Below are positions 34,166 through 43,208 of a stretch of 64,000 nt of DNA, one piece after another. The position numbers and the translations under genes are program-made. Under the pieces are notes generated by a model. The model worked only from the letters and a program-made list of their open reading frames with translations. It had not been told where the DNA came from and ran no database searches. Source of the stretch: Flavobacteriales bacterium (GTDB lineage: Bacteria; Bacteroidota; Bacteroidia; Flavobacteriales_F; PHOS-HE28); assembly GCA_020635695.1 (NCBI GenBank), contig JACJZH010000003.1, positions 248,001 through 312,000 of the forward strand, in the 5' to 3' direction. The stretch's first letter is position 1. Every line of letters starts with the position of its first letter.

Positions 34166-36931
34166 ATGTGGACCCCCATGCGCTTGAGCAAGAACGCTTT
34201 CCGGAAATGGTCATCCTTGGGCCTGGCCATCCTTCTCATCCAAACCTCGGCCCTGGCCACCACCTACTACGTATCGCCATCAGGGAATGACGCCAACAGC
34301 GGCACCAGCCAGGCCCAGGCCTGGCGGACCATTGACCGGGTGAACCAACTCGGCAGCGGGCTGCAACCGGGCGATCAGGTCCTGTTCCAGCGTGGTGGCA
34401 CGTACCGGGGTCGCATCAACGTTCAGACCTCAGGCACCTCCTCCCAACCCATCGTCCTCGGTTCCTATGGGACTGGCGAGGCCCCTGTCATCTCCGGGAG
34501 CCAGGTGGTCACCGGGTGGACCAACCACAGTGGGAACATCTGGAAGGCACCGGTCGGCCAGGCCGTGCGCCATGTGTTCGTGGATGGCGAACTGCAGCGA
34601 CTTGCACGGTACCCGAACACGGGCTGGGCCCGCACGGACAATTGCTCGAGCACCAGCACCGTGGACGCCGACCTGACCCAGCCTGCCGGCCACTTCAACG
34701 GTGCCACGTTGATCATCCGGACCACCAATTGGAGCTACGATACCGCCCATGTCACGGCCTTCAACAACGGCACACTGACCCATACCAGCACCGGCAACAA
34801 CATGGGTGCCCAGCAATGGGGTTACTTCCTGAGGAACAAGCTGGCACTGCTGGATGCTCCCGGGGAATGGTACTACGACCCGGTAGGCGGCATGTTGTAC
34901 CTGTGGTGCCCGGCCAATGCCGACCCTGCCAGCCGGTACGTGGAGGCTTCCGTGCACGAGAACGGGGTCTATGTGGGCTGGCAACGCCATGACGTGCGGA
35001 TGGAAGATCTGCAGTTCCGCCATCAGTCCGGGCCTGCCGTCCGGCTTTCCGGAACCTCGGGGATCGAGGTGGACGGGTGCGAGTTCCGCGACCTCCATCA
35101 GGCCATCTACAGCACGGGGGGCAATTCGGACTACCACCACCTGGTGATCGAGAACACCTTCGCCACGGCCATGTACCTGCTCGACAACAACTCCACGGTG
35201 GACCATTGCCAGCTGAACGACATCGCCCTTCACCCGGGACTGGGCGAGAGCAACTGGGGCTACTTCGGCATCCGGGCCACGGGAAGCGACATGGTGTTCA
35301 GCAACAACCGCCTGGAGCATATCGGATACATCGGCATGGTGACCGAACAGAATTCCCTGGTCGAGCACAATGTCGTGAAGCACGCTCTTGCCATCCTGAA
35401 CGACGGCGGGGGCATCGCCATGGACAACGCCGACGGGATGATCGTCAGGGAGAACCTGGTCATGGACCTGGACGGCGAGTTCGAGAGCGTGGCACCGGAG
35501 CATACCAGCTTCTTCTCCATCTGCCACGGCATCTACTTCGGGAACATCACCATCAAGAACACCCTGGTCGAGAAGAACACGGTGGCCAACTGCTCCAGCA
35601 GCGGCATCCATGTGGACCACACCATGGTGAGCACGGGGAACCAGGTGCGCGACAACGTGCTGTTCAACAACGGCGTCCAGCTCAGCATCTCCGACTATTC
35701 CAACTACAACGGGCCTGGTGCCGCCCCGCCCTATCACGTCCCGGCGTTCAATGGACAGTACACGGGCAACGTCATGTACTGCGTGCGGAAGGACCAGCTG
35801 TGCATGAAACAGCTGCACGTGTACGGGGCCAACTGGGTGGACTACGGGACGTTCGACGGGAACTTCTACTTCAACCCCTACAATGAGCGCAGCATCCTGC
35901 AGGTGAACCACGTGACCGGCGAGCACCGGTACTTCACCTTGGAGCGCTGGCAGGATGAACGTGGCGAGGATGCCGCCTCCACACGGAGCCCGCTGCATCT
36001 GGACCGGTATGAGGTGACGTCCGAGCTCAGTGGTGAGCTGGTGCAGAACGGCACGTTCGACTACGACCTGAACGGCTGGAGCGGCTGGCCCTCCCAGGGT
36101 CAGATGACCCAGAACTACAGTGAACTGGACAATGGTTCCCTCAAGGTCCAGTTCTCGAACAACAGCACCTACGACTGGTTCACCATGCGGCAGGATGCCA
36201 CCAACGCCATTCAGAACGGCCAGTTCTACCGCTTGAGCTTCAGCATCACCTCCACCATGCACGGTGAAGTGAAGGCCGGTCTGAAGGGGCTCACCCAGCA
36301 AACGGGGCCTCAGATGATCGCGGCCGAACAGATCCCCTTCGACGAGCAACGCCGGGACGTGGACATGATCTTCCAAAGCGATCTTTCCGATCAGGCATAC
36401 TGCTCCTTCACGAACCACTACGAGGAGGGCACCTACTGGATCGACAACATCAGCCTCAAGCGGGTGACCGTGGTGGAGTTGGACCCGTTCGAGCGCCATC
36501 AGCTGTTCCACAACGACCAGCCCACCTCACAGGACGTACCGCTGGTCGGGTGCTGGAGCGATGTGGACGGCAACCTGTACAGTGGAAGCATCACCCTCCA
36601 GCCGTTCAGGAGCATCGTGCTCGTGAAGGAGGAGGACGACCTCTGCGGCCTGTCCACCGGGATGGAGGGAACGCCGGTCGTGGACGCCACGAACGAGGCT
36701 CCGTTCGCCTACCCGAACCCGGTGGAACGGGGATCGGAGGTCCGGATCGAACTGCCGGATGGCGACCACCTCCTGCGGCTCCTTGACCTGCGCGGCACCG
36801 TGGTCCATACCTGGCGCCAGCAGGGCGGGACCGGGCGGGCGACGATCCCGACCGCGCTCGCGACCGGGCTCTATGTGCTGGATGTGAGCAATGGATCCGA
36901 GGCGAGGCGTCAGCGGGTCATGATCCGTTGA
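34166..36931 (+). CDS. secreted right-handed parallel beta-helix protein with T9SS domain
   Basis: A 921-residue protein. After a signal peptide (ending SALATT) comes YYVSPSGNDANSGTS, a standard opening of secreted pectate-lyase-like beta-helix proteins. A long helix region with repeated Asn/His-containing turns follows (about 100-560), then a jelly-roll, carbohydrate-binding-like domain (about 630-770, NGTFDYDLNGWSGWP ... WIDNISLKRV) and a T9SS sorting domain (about 845-921). It may bind, cleave or epimerise a polysaccharide. It is the only plus-strand gene within the exopolysaccharide locus, so its target may be that polymer. Start is 34166 or 34178. Confidence 0.88.
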   Translation: MWTPMRLSKNAFRKWSSLGLAILLIQTSALATTYYVSPSGNDANSGTSQAQAWRTIDRVNQLGSGLQPGDQVLFQRGGTYRGRINVQTSGTSSQPIVLGSYGTGEAPVISGSQVVTGWTNHSGNIWKAPVGQAVRHVFVDGELQRLARYPNTGWARTDNCSSTSTVDADLTQPAGHFNGATLIIRTTNWSYDTAHVTAFNNGTLTHTSTGNNMGAQQWGYFLRNKLALLDAPGEWYYDPVGGMLYLWCPANADPASRYVEASVHENGVYVGWQRHDVRMEDLQFRHQSGPAVRLSGTSGIEVDGCEFRDLHQAIYSTGGNSDYHHLVIENTFATAMYLLDNNSTVDHCQLNDIALHPGLGESNWGYFGIRATGSDMVFSNNRLEHIGYIGMVTEQNSLVEHNVVKHALAILNDGGGIAMDNADGMIVRENLVMDLDGEFESVAPEHTSFFSICHGIYFGNITIKNTLVEKNTVANCSSSGIHVDHTMVSTGNQVRDNVLFNNGVQLSISDYSNYNGPGAAPPYHVPAFNGQYTGNVMYCVRKDQLCMKQLHVYGANWVDYGTFDGNFYFNPYNERSILQVNHVTGEHRYFTLERWQDERGEDAASTRSPLHLDRYEVTSELSGELVQNGTFDYDLNGWSGWPSQGQMTQNYSELDNGSLKVQFSNNSTYDWFTMRQDATNAIQNGQFYRLSFSITSTMHGEVKAGLKGLTQQTGPQMIAAEQIPFDEQRRDVDMIFQSDLSDQAYCSFTNHYEEGTYWIDNISLKRVTVVELDPFERHQLFHNDQPTSQDVPLVGCWSDVDGNLYSGSITLQPFRSIVLVKEEDDLCGLSTGMEGTPVVDATNEAPFAYPNPVERGSEVRIELPDGDHLLRLLDLRGTVVHTWRQQGGTGRATIPTALATGLYVLDVSNGSEARRQRVMIR

Positions 36932-36947
36932 CCGGGAGCCGCCACGT

Positions 36948-37454
36948 TCAGGAACGCCTGGGAATGATCCTGGCCGGGTTGCCCACCGCCACATGGCCAG
37001 CGGGCACATCCTTGACCACCACGGCTCCGGCACCAATGGCCGCGTCATCACCGATCACGAGCGGTCCGATGATCACCGCATTGGCACCGATGTCCACGCG
37101 GTCCCCGAAGCGGGGCGACGCACTGTAGGTGCCGTCCTTCAACTTCCGATTGCCGATGGTGGTGCTGTTCCGCACGGTACAACCGGCACCGAAGACCGCG
37201 TTGTCGTTGACGATCAGCGCCTGTCCGTGATCGATCCGGAACCCGGCCCCGATGCGCGTTTTCCAAGGCAGCTCAATGCATAGGAACCATTCCACCAGCA
37301 GCCGGTACAGGATGAAGTAGGGCAGGAACAGCACGAAGGTCACCAGGTTCAGGCGGAGCAGATGTGCGGTCCGGAACAGGACCATCACGATGCGCCCCTT
37401 CGGATTTCCGCGATTGGCGGACCAGTCCTGGAAGATGTTGAAGGCATTGGACAT
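36948..37454 (-). CDS. hexapeptide-repeat acetyltransferase (serine acetyltransferase-like)
   Basis: A 168-residue left-handed beta-helix protein. An N-terminal hydrophobic helical part (LVTFVLFLPYFILYRLLVEWF) precedes hexapeptide repeats with HGQALIVNDNAVFGAGC, IGANAVIIGPLVIGDDAAIGAGAVV and DVPAGHVAVGNPA. The family includes SAT-like and colanic-acid-type acetyltransferases. In this operon it most likely acetylates a sugar of the polymer. It is 3 nt downstream of the GT2 gene. Confidence 0.88.
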   Translation of the reverse strand: MSNAFNIFQDWSANRGNPKGRIVMVLFRTAHLLRLNLVTFVLFLPYFILYRLLVEWFLCIELPWKTRIGAGFRIDHGQALIVNDNAVFGAGCTVRNSTTIGNRKLKDGTYSASPRFGDRVDIGANAVIIGPLVIGDDAAIGAGAVVVKDVPAGHVAVGNPARIIPRRS

Positions 37455-37457
37455 GGC

Positions 37458-38288
37458 TCACTTGCCTGAAGAAAGGTACTGGTTGGCGAGCAGCTTGAGG
37501 TACTGAGGAACGTGAAGGGCGGTGCGCACCAAATGGCCCATGAGCACCCCTCCGGGCCCCATCCCTGCGGCGCGGGACACCCGTGCTCCCTCCCGAAGGA
37601 CCTTGCCCAACGGCACGCTCATGCTCGCGCCTCCCGCACTGAAATTGGCCACCGGCACAGGCACGTAGTGGAACTGGGCAGGGTCCTCCAGATGCGCCCT
37701 CAAGGTCCAGAGGTGGTCGCCGCTCACCCGGAAGCTCGGATCGAACCGATGGGACGCGTAGTACCTGTTGCGTACGAAGAAACTGGGATGGTTCAACACC
37801 ATTTCCCAGTACCTGAGCAGGAAGGAGGAGTTCCTCGCCCGTTTCTTCCGGCGGGTGCCGTTGGGGTAATGGATCCAGATGTCACCATGCAGGATGTTCA
37901 CCGCATCCCTGCCCTGCGCTTCGTGCATCATCCGGGAGATGATCCCGGGTTCATACCAATCGTCCGCATTGATCAATCCCACCCACTCCCCCCGGCAGAG
38001 GGAGAGTCCCTTGTTCATCCCATCGTAGATGCCTTTGTCGGGCGCACTGGACCAGTATGCCAGGTCCGTGTCATGGGCCCTGAGCAGATCGACCGTACCG
38101 TCCGTGCTGCCCCCGTCCACCACGATGTGCTCGATGTGCGGGTGGTCCTGCTCACGCACGCTCTTCAGGGTCCGCTCCAGGGTCGCGGCCCCATTGAAGA
38201 CCACTGTCACGATGCTCACCAGGGGCTGGTCCGGCGTACCCGTGACCTGCCGTCCCCTTGTCCGCGTTCCGCCTTCCATGATGCTCAT
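37458..38288 (-). CDS. glycosyltransferase family 2
   Basis: A 276-residue GT-A enzyme: PLVSIVTVVFNGAATLERTLKSV, HIVVDGGSTDGTVDLL, DKGIYDGMNKGLSL and a DDW metal-binding motif (LINADDWYEPG). The WcaA/colanic-type pattern DKGIYDAMNKG is clear. It adds one sugar of the repeat unit. The start at 38288 was chosen because its ATGA overlaps the polymerase stop, as at other joints in this operon; 38297 is also in frame. Confidence 0.93.
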   Translation of the reverse strand: MSIMEGGTRTRGRQVTGTPDQPLVSIVTVVFNGAATLERTLKSVREQDHPHIEHIVVDGGSTDGTVDLLRAHDTDLAYWSSAPDKGIYDGMNKGLSLCRGEWVGLINADDWYEPGIISRMMHEAQGRDAVNILHGDIWIHYPNGTRRKKRARNSSFLLRYWEMVLNHPSFFVRNRYYASHRFDPSFRVSGDHLWTLRAHLEDPAQFHYVPVPVANFSAGGASMSVPLGKVLREGARVSRAAGMGPGGVLMGHLVRTALHVPQYLKLLANQYLSSGK

Positions 38289-39583
38289 TCCAGCCATGCT
38301 CCATCCATGTCCTTCTCCTTCCTCCCGATGAACTTGCGATCGATCGCCAACGGGGCCAGCATGGTGAACAGGATGGCATGGCCGATGTCCACCCCGTAGC
38401 AGAAGATGTCGATCTGCCAGATGAAGAGGATGTACACCAGCCCCCCGAAGATGGGAGCCTCCGAGCTACCACGCAGATAGCAGTTCCGGTAGTACTTGAA
38501 CCCACGCCAGAGCAGGATGTACAACAGCACCACCCCGAACACGCCCTGGGCCACGAGCACCTCGGTGAAGGTGCTGTGGGAATGCAGGTTGTAGGCATGG
38601 GGCTCGCCCCAAAGCTTGGCCACCAGGTCGAGCATGTGCAACTTGTAGTGGCCTTTGAACCCGTTGCCGAACAACAGCCCCGTGCGATCATTGAAGGCCC
38701 AGTCCGCGACGGCGTTCCAGATGTAGGACCTGCCATTGAACGTGGTCACGTCCTCCTTGCTGACCCGTTGCAGGATCGCTTCAAAGAAAGGCAGCGACAA
38801 CACCTGATAGACGAGCAAGGAGAAGCTCAGCAACAGGGGCATGGTGAAGAGGGAGATCGTATAGATGCCCCGAGCGACCTTGATCGCCCGGGTCAGGATC
38901 ATGATCGCCAGCAGCAGGAAGATCATCAGGCTCAGCCGGCTGTTGATGCTGAGCATGAGGACGAAGGCCACGGCCAGCGAGGCTACGACCATGAAATAAC
39001 GGACCGGTCGCCCCAGCGGGTCCCTCAAGTGGAACAGGAGCATGAGGCTGAGCACGGCAAGCACGTGGGCCCCGGTGTAGATGCCTCGTATGAACGGGAA
39101 GCTGGCACGACCCTCGAAGCCATGACCGAACGCCTTGATCCCCGCGGCATATCCGAGCACGTTGACGGCCATGAGCATGCCCAGGCCCAGCAACAGCATC
39201 CTGCTGAAGTCGAAGTCATCATCGTCCCGGTTGTAGTACTGCACGATCACGGCCGCGTTGAACGGCGCTGCGAAGAGCAGGCTCGAAAGCAACGCGTTGC
39301 CGAAGTTGACACCGGGGATCCCTCCCCGAAGGGCCACGAACATGGATACCACCAACGTTCCGATGTACAGCATCGAGAGCCAATAGGTCCCGGTGAGCAT
39401 CGAACGGATCCTTTCCCGGTAGACGGAATCCACCAGGAAGAACGCGATGATGGCCAGGAAGGGCATGACCGACACGATCATGCCTTCGGACAAGCCCCTC
39501 TTCAGGCTGATGTAGCTGCCGAACCCGAAGACGGTGAAACCGACCAGGAACAGCGTATTGACCAGCGCCTTTTTGCGGATCAC
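38285..39583 (-). CDS. O-antigen/exopolysaccharide polymerase-ligase (Wzy-like)
   Basis: A 432-residue protein with about ten to twelve membrane segments. A large external loop contains TFNGRSYIWNAVADWAFNDRTGLLFGNG and HNLHSHST-like YNLHSHSTFTEVLVAQG, matching the O-antigen ligase/polymerase (WzyC) domain. It would link repeat units in the periplasm. It starts at GTG. The flippase and Wzc-like genes in the same operon support the Wzx/Wzy pathway. Confidence 0.85.
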   Translation of the reverse strand: MIRKKALVNTLFLVGFTVFGFGSYISLKRGLSEGMIVSVMPFLAIIAFFLVDSVYRERIRSMLTGTYWLSMLYIGTLVVSMFVALRGGIPGVNFGNALLSSLLFAAPFNAAVIVQYYNRDDDDFDFSRMLLLGLGMLMAVNVLGYAAGIKAFGHGFEGRASFPFIRGIYTGAHVLAVLSLMLLFHLRDPLGRPVRYFMVVASLAVAFVLMLSINSRLSLMIFLLLAIMILTRAIKVARGIYTISLFTMPLLLSFSLLVYQVLSLPFFEAILQRVSKEDVTTFNGRSYIWNAVADWAFNDRTGLLFGNGFKGHYKLHMLDLVAKLWGEPHAYNLHSHSTFTEVLVAQGVFGVVLLYILLWRGFKYYRNCYLRGSSEAPIFGGLVYILFIWQIDIFCYGVDIGHAILFTMLAPLAIDRKFIGRKEKDMDGAWLE

Positions 39584-39609
39584 GAGCGGTGCGGTTACCC
39601 TTCAAGGGC

Positions 39610-40617
39610 TCAACGCAGGCCTAACTTAAGCTTGATGGCCGACACCGTACGCACCAGCACGTTGTCCTCCCCACCCGGAAGGAACCTTTTCACCCGGTTC
39701 TTGAACCGGCGTGACCGGGGCGTGTTGATGTACCGCATGAAATAGGCCTCGTCCCTGCGAGCGTCCAACATGATCGTGGAAGGGTGCTGCAGGGGGAATG
39801 CGATGTCCCTCGCATTGTCCTTGTTCCTCGGATCCTTGAGGCTCACGGTATGCGTGCCTTCCAGCCCGAACCCGATGTTCCGGATGAGGTTGACCTCCGG
39901 AATGATGTTCAGGGCATGGTTGGTGATGCGGGTGATGTCCAGCTGATAGGACCAGGAGTTCATGCGGCCTGCGTGGACATGATCGAAGATGTTCGTGGCC
40001 TCACGGGCCTCGTCCTTGTTCAGCAGGAAGTCACGGAACAGGGTGCTTTCCCGAAGGGCGGGCCATTGGCCAAGCTCCACATCGTAGTGTCGCCAGACCC
40101 GCCTCCAACTCGCCCAGCCCCAAGGCGCGCCATAGCCGTGCGCCGAGAAGTAGTAGGAACCGTCACGTTGTCCGTTCCACTCGTCCATCAGGTTGTTGCC
40201 CATCACCACCCAGATCCGCTCGTCATCCCGATACCGTTCCAACAGCTCCTCGCAGAAGGTGAAGAACGTGGGAACGGGGAGCGTGTCATCCTCCAGGATG
40301 ATGCCCTCGGGCTCATGATCGAAGAACCAGGAGATGGCGCTGCTCACACCTTTCCGGAGCCCCATGTTCTCCTCGTTGAACCGGGTGTGCAGCTCACAAG
40401 GCCAGTCCACCCGATCGGCGAGGGAACGGACCTCCTCGCATCGCACGCGCTCCTCCGCGTTCCGAGGGCCATCACACGCGAAGTACAATCTGGCAGGGCG
40501 TGCCCGGCGGATGGCCTCGAACACCTGCGAAGCGGTGTCCAGCCGGTTGAACCCGATGAACAGCACGGCGGTGCGAAGCCCCCCTGCCGGTGTGTCCCTT
40601 CCTTCTCTGCGATCCAT
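39610..40617 (-). CDS. glycosyltransferase (GT-A, nucleotide-sugar transferase)
   Basis: A 335-residue GT-A-type protein: RTAVLFIGFNRLDTASQVFEAI, LYFACDGPRN, ENMGLRKGVSSAISWFF, the metal-binding ILEDDTLPVPTFF, and GYGAPWGWASWRRVW. This pattern is typical of a Bacteroidota and cyanobacterial group acting in surface polysaccharide loci. The C-terminal 60 residues are basic. It is separated by 1 nt from the GT61-like gene and by 26 nt from the polymerase gene. Confidence 0.85.
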   Translation of the reverse strand: MDRREGRDTPAGGLRTAVLFIGFNRLDTASQVFEAIRRARPARLYFACDGPRNAEERVRCEEVRSLADRVDWPCELHTRFNEENMGLRKGVSSAISWFFDHEPEGIILEDDTLPVPTFFTFCEELLERYRDDERIWVVMGNNLMDEWNGQRDGSYYFSAHGYGAPWGWASWRRVWRHYDVELGQWPALRESTLFRDFLLNKDEAREATNIFDHVHAGRMNSWSYQLDITRITNHALNIIPEVNLIRNIGFGLEGTHTVSLKDPRNKDNARDIAFPLQHPSTIMLDARRDEAYFMRYINTPRSRRFKNRVKRFLPGGEDNVLVRTVSAIKLKLGLR

Positions 40618-40618
40618 C

Positions 40619-41881
40619 TCAGAAGACGTTGGTCCTGTTGTTCCGGTAGTAGGTCCGGAAATCCCTGAACATCGACAAGGCATGGCGGGCCACCTGCCTG
40701 GGCGTGGCGAACTCGTCCACGAAGCGGTACAGGAACAACTGCATCACGTCCGCATAGCGCACGGCGACGTCCTGCACGAAGTTCTCATAGCGATCGTAGG
40801 GCAGCACCTCGATGCATCCTCCGGCATGGGCGGTGGGCAGGAGCATGTTGCTGCCATGCAGGCCGATCACGAACTGGCTGCGGCCATAAGCCGCGCACCA
40901 TCGGCGTTCGGTCGCCTCGTCCATCTGCAAGGTCCGCAGGTCCTCGGCCAGACCTCCGAACCCGCCGGGACGCCCAAGCCCTGCCACGGTGAAGCTCACA
41001 CCCGGAAACTCCCGGCGGATGGCCTTCATGGTCCCTCGCATCAGCCGGTCCTGGTCGGACACCCAAAGGCGGGCCAGCAGCTTGCGAAGGCCGAGCGGAT
41101 GAGTGGCCCGGAACAGGAACTTCGAAAGCGGAGAACGGAACCACAACCGGTCCTCACGTGCGATGAAGGTGACATGGGGCGGCTCTTCCAGGAACCGCTC
41201 CATGGGGAAAGGCTGCTGGCCTGTGAAGCGGGCGATGTCGATGGGAACATGGTCCGGATGCGCATAGCCCTTTCCGAAGAAGACCGTTCCGAAGCCCGCG
41301 AGCCCCTCACGGACCTGGCGATCCAGGTCGGTATACCAGCCATGAAGCTGAGAGAGCTTCAGGTCGACCAGCCACACCTCGGCGACACCTTCCGGCACCA
41401 TCCACGCGAACATGCGCGGCACCAGGAGCACGAGCCCGAGGTCGGGACGTTCCTCCAGGTAGTGATGAGCGTTGAACAGCTTCAGCAGCACATGTCCGTA
41501 GAGGAAGTCGAGCGTGTTCAGGAACACCACCTCACGACATTCGCGGTGCACGATCCGCTCGATGCGAACTGGGCGATCGTCCGGGGCCCGGAATCCTTCC
41601 AGGAGAGGTCCGTGGATCCAAGCCCCCCCATCCCCCGGATTGTGCAGCCGACCGTCCGACCGTCCGATGGCCATGGGATGCTGGACACCGAACCCAACGG
41701 GCAGGTCAAGGAGGAACTCATAGCCACAGGACCGACAGGAATGATCGCCCATCATGTGGATGCCCGGGGTCACCACACCGCTCGTGTCCACATCGGACGA
41801 CCCGCAGGCAGGACAACGCACATGCGTCCAGCCGGAAGGGTCGAGAGGTACGAGGTGCGGGTCGTGCATCGTGTCGTTCAT
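40619..41881 (-). CDS. GT61-like glycosyltransferase with N-terminal zinc ribbon
   Basis: A 420-residue protein. Near the N-terminus four cysteines form a zinc-ribbon pattern (CPAC at 23-26, CRSC at 49-52). The C-terminal half carries SQFVIGLHGSNMLLPTAHAGGCIEVLP, resembling the GT61 (DUF563) motif in which a GxHG turn precedes a conserved 'source of the message' segment. The middle part matches nothing I recognise. It is likely a glycosyltransferase of the polymer, but this is inferred from one motif and context. It overlaps the flippase gene by 4 nt. Confidence 0.65.
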   Translation of the reverse strand: MNDTMHDPHLVPLDPSGWTHVRCPACGSSDVDTSGVVTPGIHMMGDHSCRSCGYEFLLDLPVGFGVQHPMAIGRSDGRLHNPGDGGAWIHGPLLEGFRAPDDRPVRIERIVHRECREVVFLNTLDFLYGHVLLKLFNAHHYLEERPDLGLVLLVPRMFAWMVPEGVAEVWLVDLKLSQLHGWYTDLDRQVREGLAGFGTVFFGKGYAHPDHVPIDIARFTGQQPFPMERFLEEPPHVTFIAREDRLWFRSPLSKFLFRATHPLGLRKLLARLWVSDQDRLMRGTMKAIRREFPGVSFTVAGLGRPGGFGGLAEDLRTLQMDEATERRWCAAYGRSQFVIGLHGSNMLLPTAHAGGCIEVLPYDRYENFVQDVAVRYADVMQLFLYRFVDEFATPRQVARHALSMFRDFRTYYRNNRTNVF

Positions 41882-43197
41882 CCCGCGCGATGGAACCTCC
41901 AGAACGTGGCGATCCCCTTCATCATCCAGCCGAAATTGGCCCGCGTCCCGCGGAACAACAGGTCCAGCAGGAAGATGCTGACGAGGAACGATCCGATGGT
42001 GGCCCATATCGCGCCGATCGCCTTTAACGGGGGGATCAGGAAATAGTTCATGGTGATGTTGAGCACCGCACCCACCAGTGCGGTGAACAGGGAGTACTTG
42101 AACAGGCTCTCGTTGGTGATGAAACTGGCCTTCGCGACACCCATGTTGGTGAAGAAGAGGCGGATCGCGAACAGGCCGAGCAGGTATCCGGCCGGACGGA
42201 ACTCCTCTCCGTACAACAGGACCACCATCGGTTCGGCCAGGAGGTAGAGCGGAATGCTGGTGACCAGGAACATCAGGAACATGAGCCGGTAGAGGTTCAG
42301 CAATCGGTCCGCGTACTTCGCAGGGTCCTCGGCCTTCGCCCGTGTGATGGCCGGCGCAAGCGACTTCTGCACGATCACCGGCAGGAATCCCATCGCCTCG
42401 ATCATCTTCAACGCCACGGAATACTGGCCCACCTCCGCATAGCCGGCCTCCTCTCCCATCCGGCTTCCCAGCATGTCCCCCAGCATCACCTGATCGATCT
42501 TGGCCTGCACGTACAAGGCCATGCCATAGATGACCAACGGCCAGGATTGGCCGAGCAGGTATCCGGCCATCTCCCGGGTGTACCGCCAGGCACGGACAGT
42601 GGCCCCGTCGCGTGCATAGGCCACCACATAACCGACCGAGAGCACGAGGGTCTCCAGCACATAGGTCCAGGCGAACCAGATGAGCGGTGCCTGGAGTCCG
42701 ATCAACAGGAACTTGAAGCCCGCGCTCACCAACACCTGGGCCATTTGCACACGAACGGCCCGGTCGGCCTTCACCTGGGCCATGAAATGAAAATCGATCA
42801 CGCTGAAGGGGCGCAGGAGCTCCGCCGCGGCGATCACCACCACGAGCGAGGCGGTCAGACCATCCATGTCCTTCAGCAGGGTGGCGGCAAGGACGAGCAG
42901 GACCAGGAGCAGGGAGCCGCCGAACTTGATCACCGCCGAGGTGCCGAGCAGTTCATCCCGCCGCTGGGGATGCTTCACCAGATCGCGGACCACGATCTCG
43001 TCCAGCCCCATGGTGGTGAGCGCGAAAAAAAGCCCCACGAAACCCGTGGCATAGTTCAGCTGTCCGAAGAGCGAGTCGCCCAGGTAGCGCGCCACATAGA
43101 TCCCGGTGACCAGCACGACCACCAGACGGACCATGCGCTCCAGGAACAGCCAGGAGGTGTTCCTGAAGTACTTGCGGAACCCTTCGGAACGGAGCAT
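41878..43197 (-). CDS. oligosaccharide flippase (Wzx/MATE-like)
   Basis: A 439-residue protein with about twelve membrane segments and Wzx features: RNTSWLFLERMVRLVVVLVTG at the start, YLGDSLFGQLNYA, and the repeated GxDEI/VVRD-type loop MGLDEIVVRDLVKHP. It moves lipid-linked repeat units across the inner membrane. It lies between the Wzc-like kinase and the GT61-like gene. Confidence 0.93.
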   Translation of the reverse strand: MLRSEGFRKYFRNTSWLFLERMVRLVVVLVTGIYVARYLGDSLFGQLNYATGFVGLFFALTTMGLDEIVVRDLVKHPQRRDELLGTSAVIKFGGSLLLVLLVLAATLLKDMDGLTASLVVVIAAAELLRPFSVIDFHFMAQVKADRAVRVQMAQVLVSAGFKFLLIGLQAPLIWFAWTYVLETLVLSVGYVVAYARDGATVRAWRYTREMAGYLLGQSWPLVIYGMALYVQAKIDQVMLGDMLGSRMGEEAGYAEVGQYSVALKMIEAMGFLPVIVQKSLAPAITRAKAEDPAKYADRLLNLYRLMFLMFLVTSIPLYLLAEPMVVLLYGEEFRPAGYLLGLFAIRLFFTNMGVAKASFITNESLFKYSLFTALVGAVLNITMNYFLIPPLKAIGAIWATIGSFLVSIFLLDLLFRGTRANFGWMMKGIATFWRFHRAG

Positions 43198-43208
43198 GTA
43201 GCAGGCGG

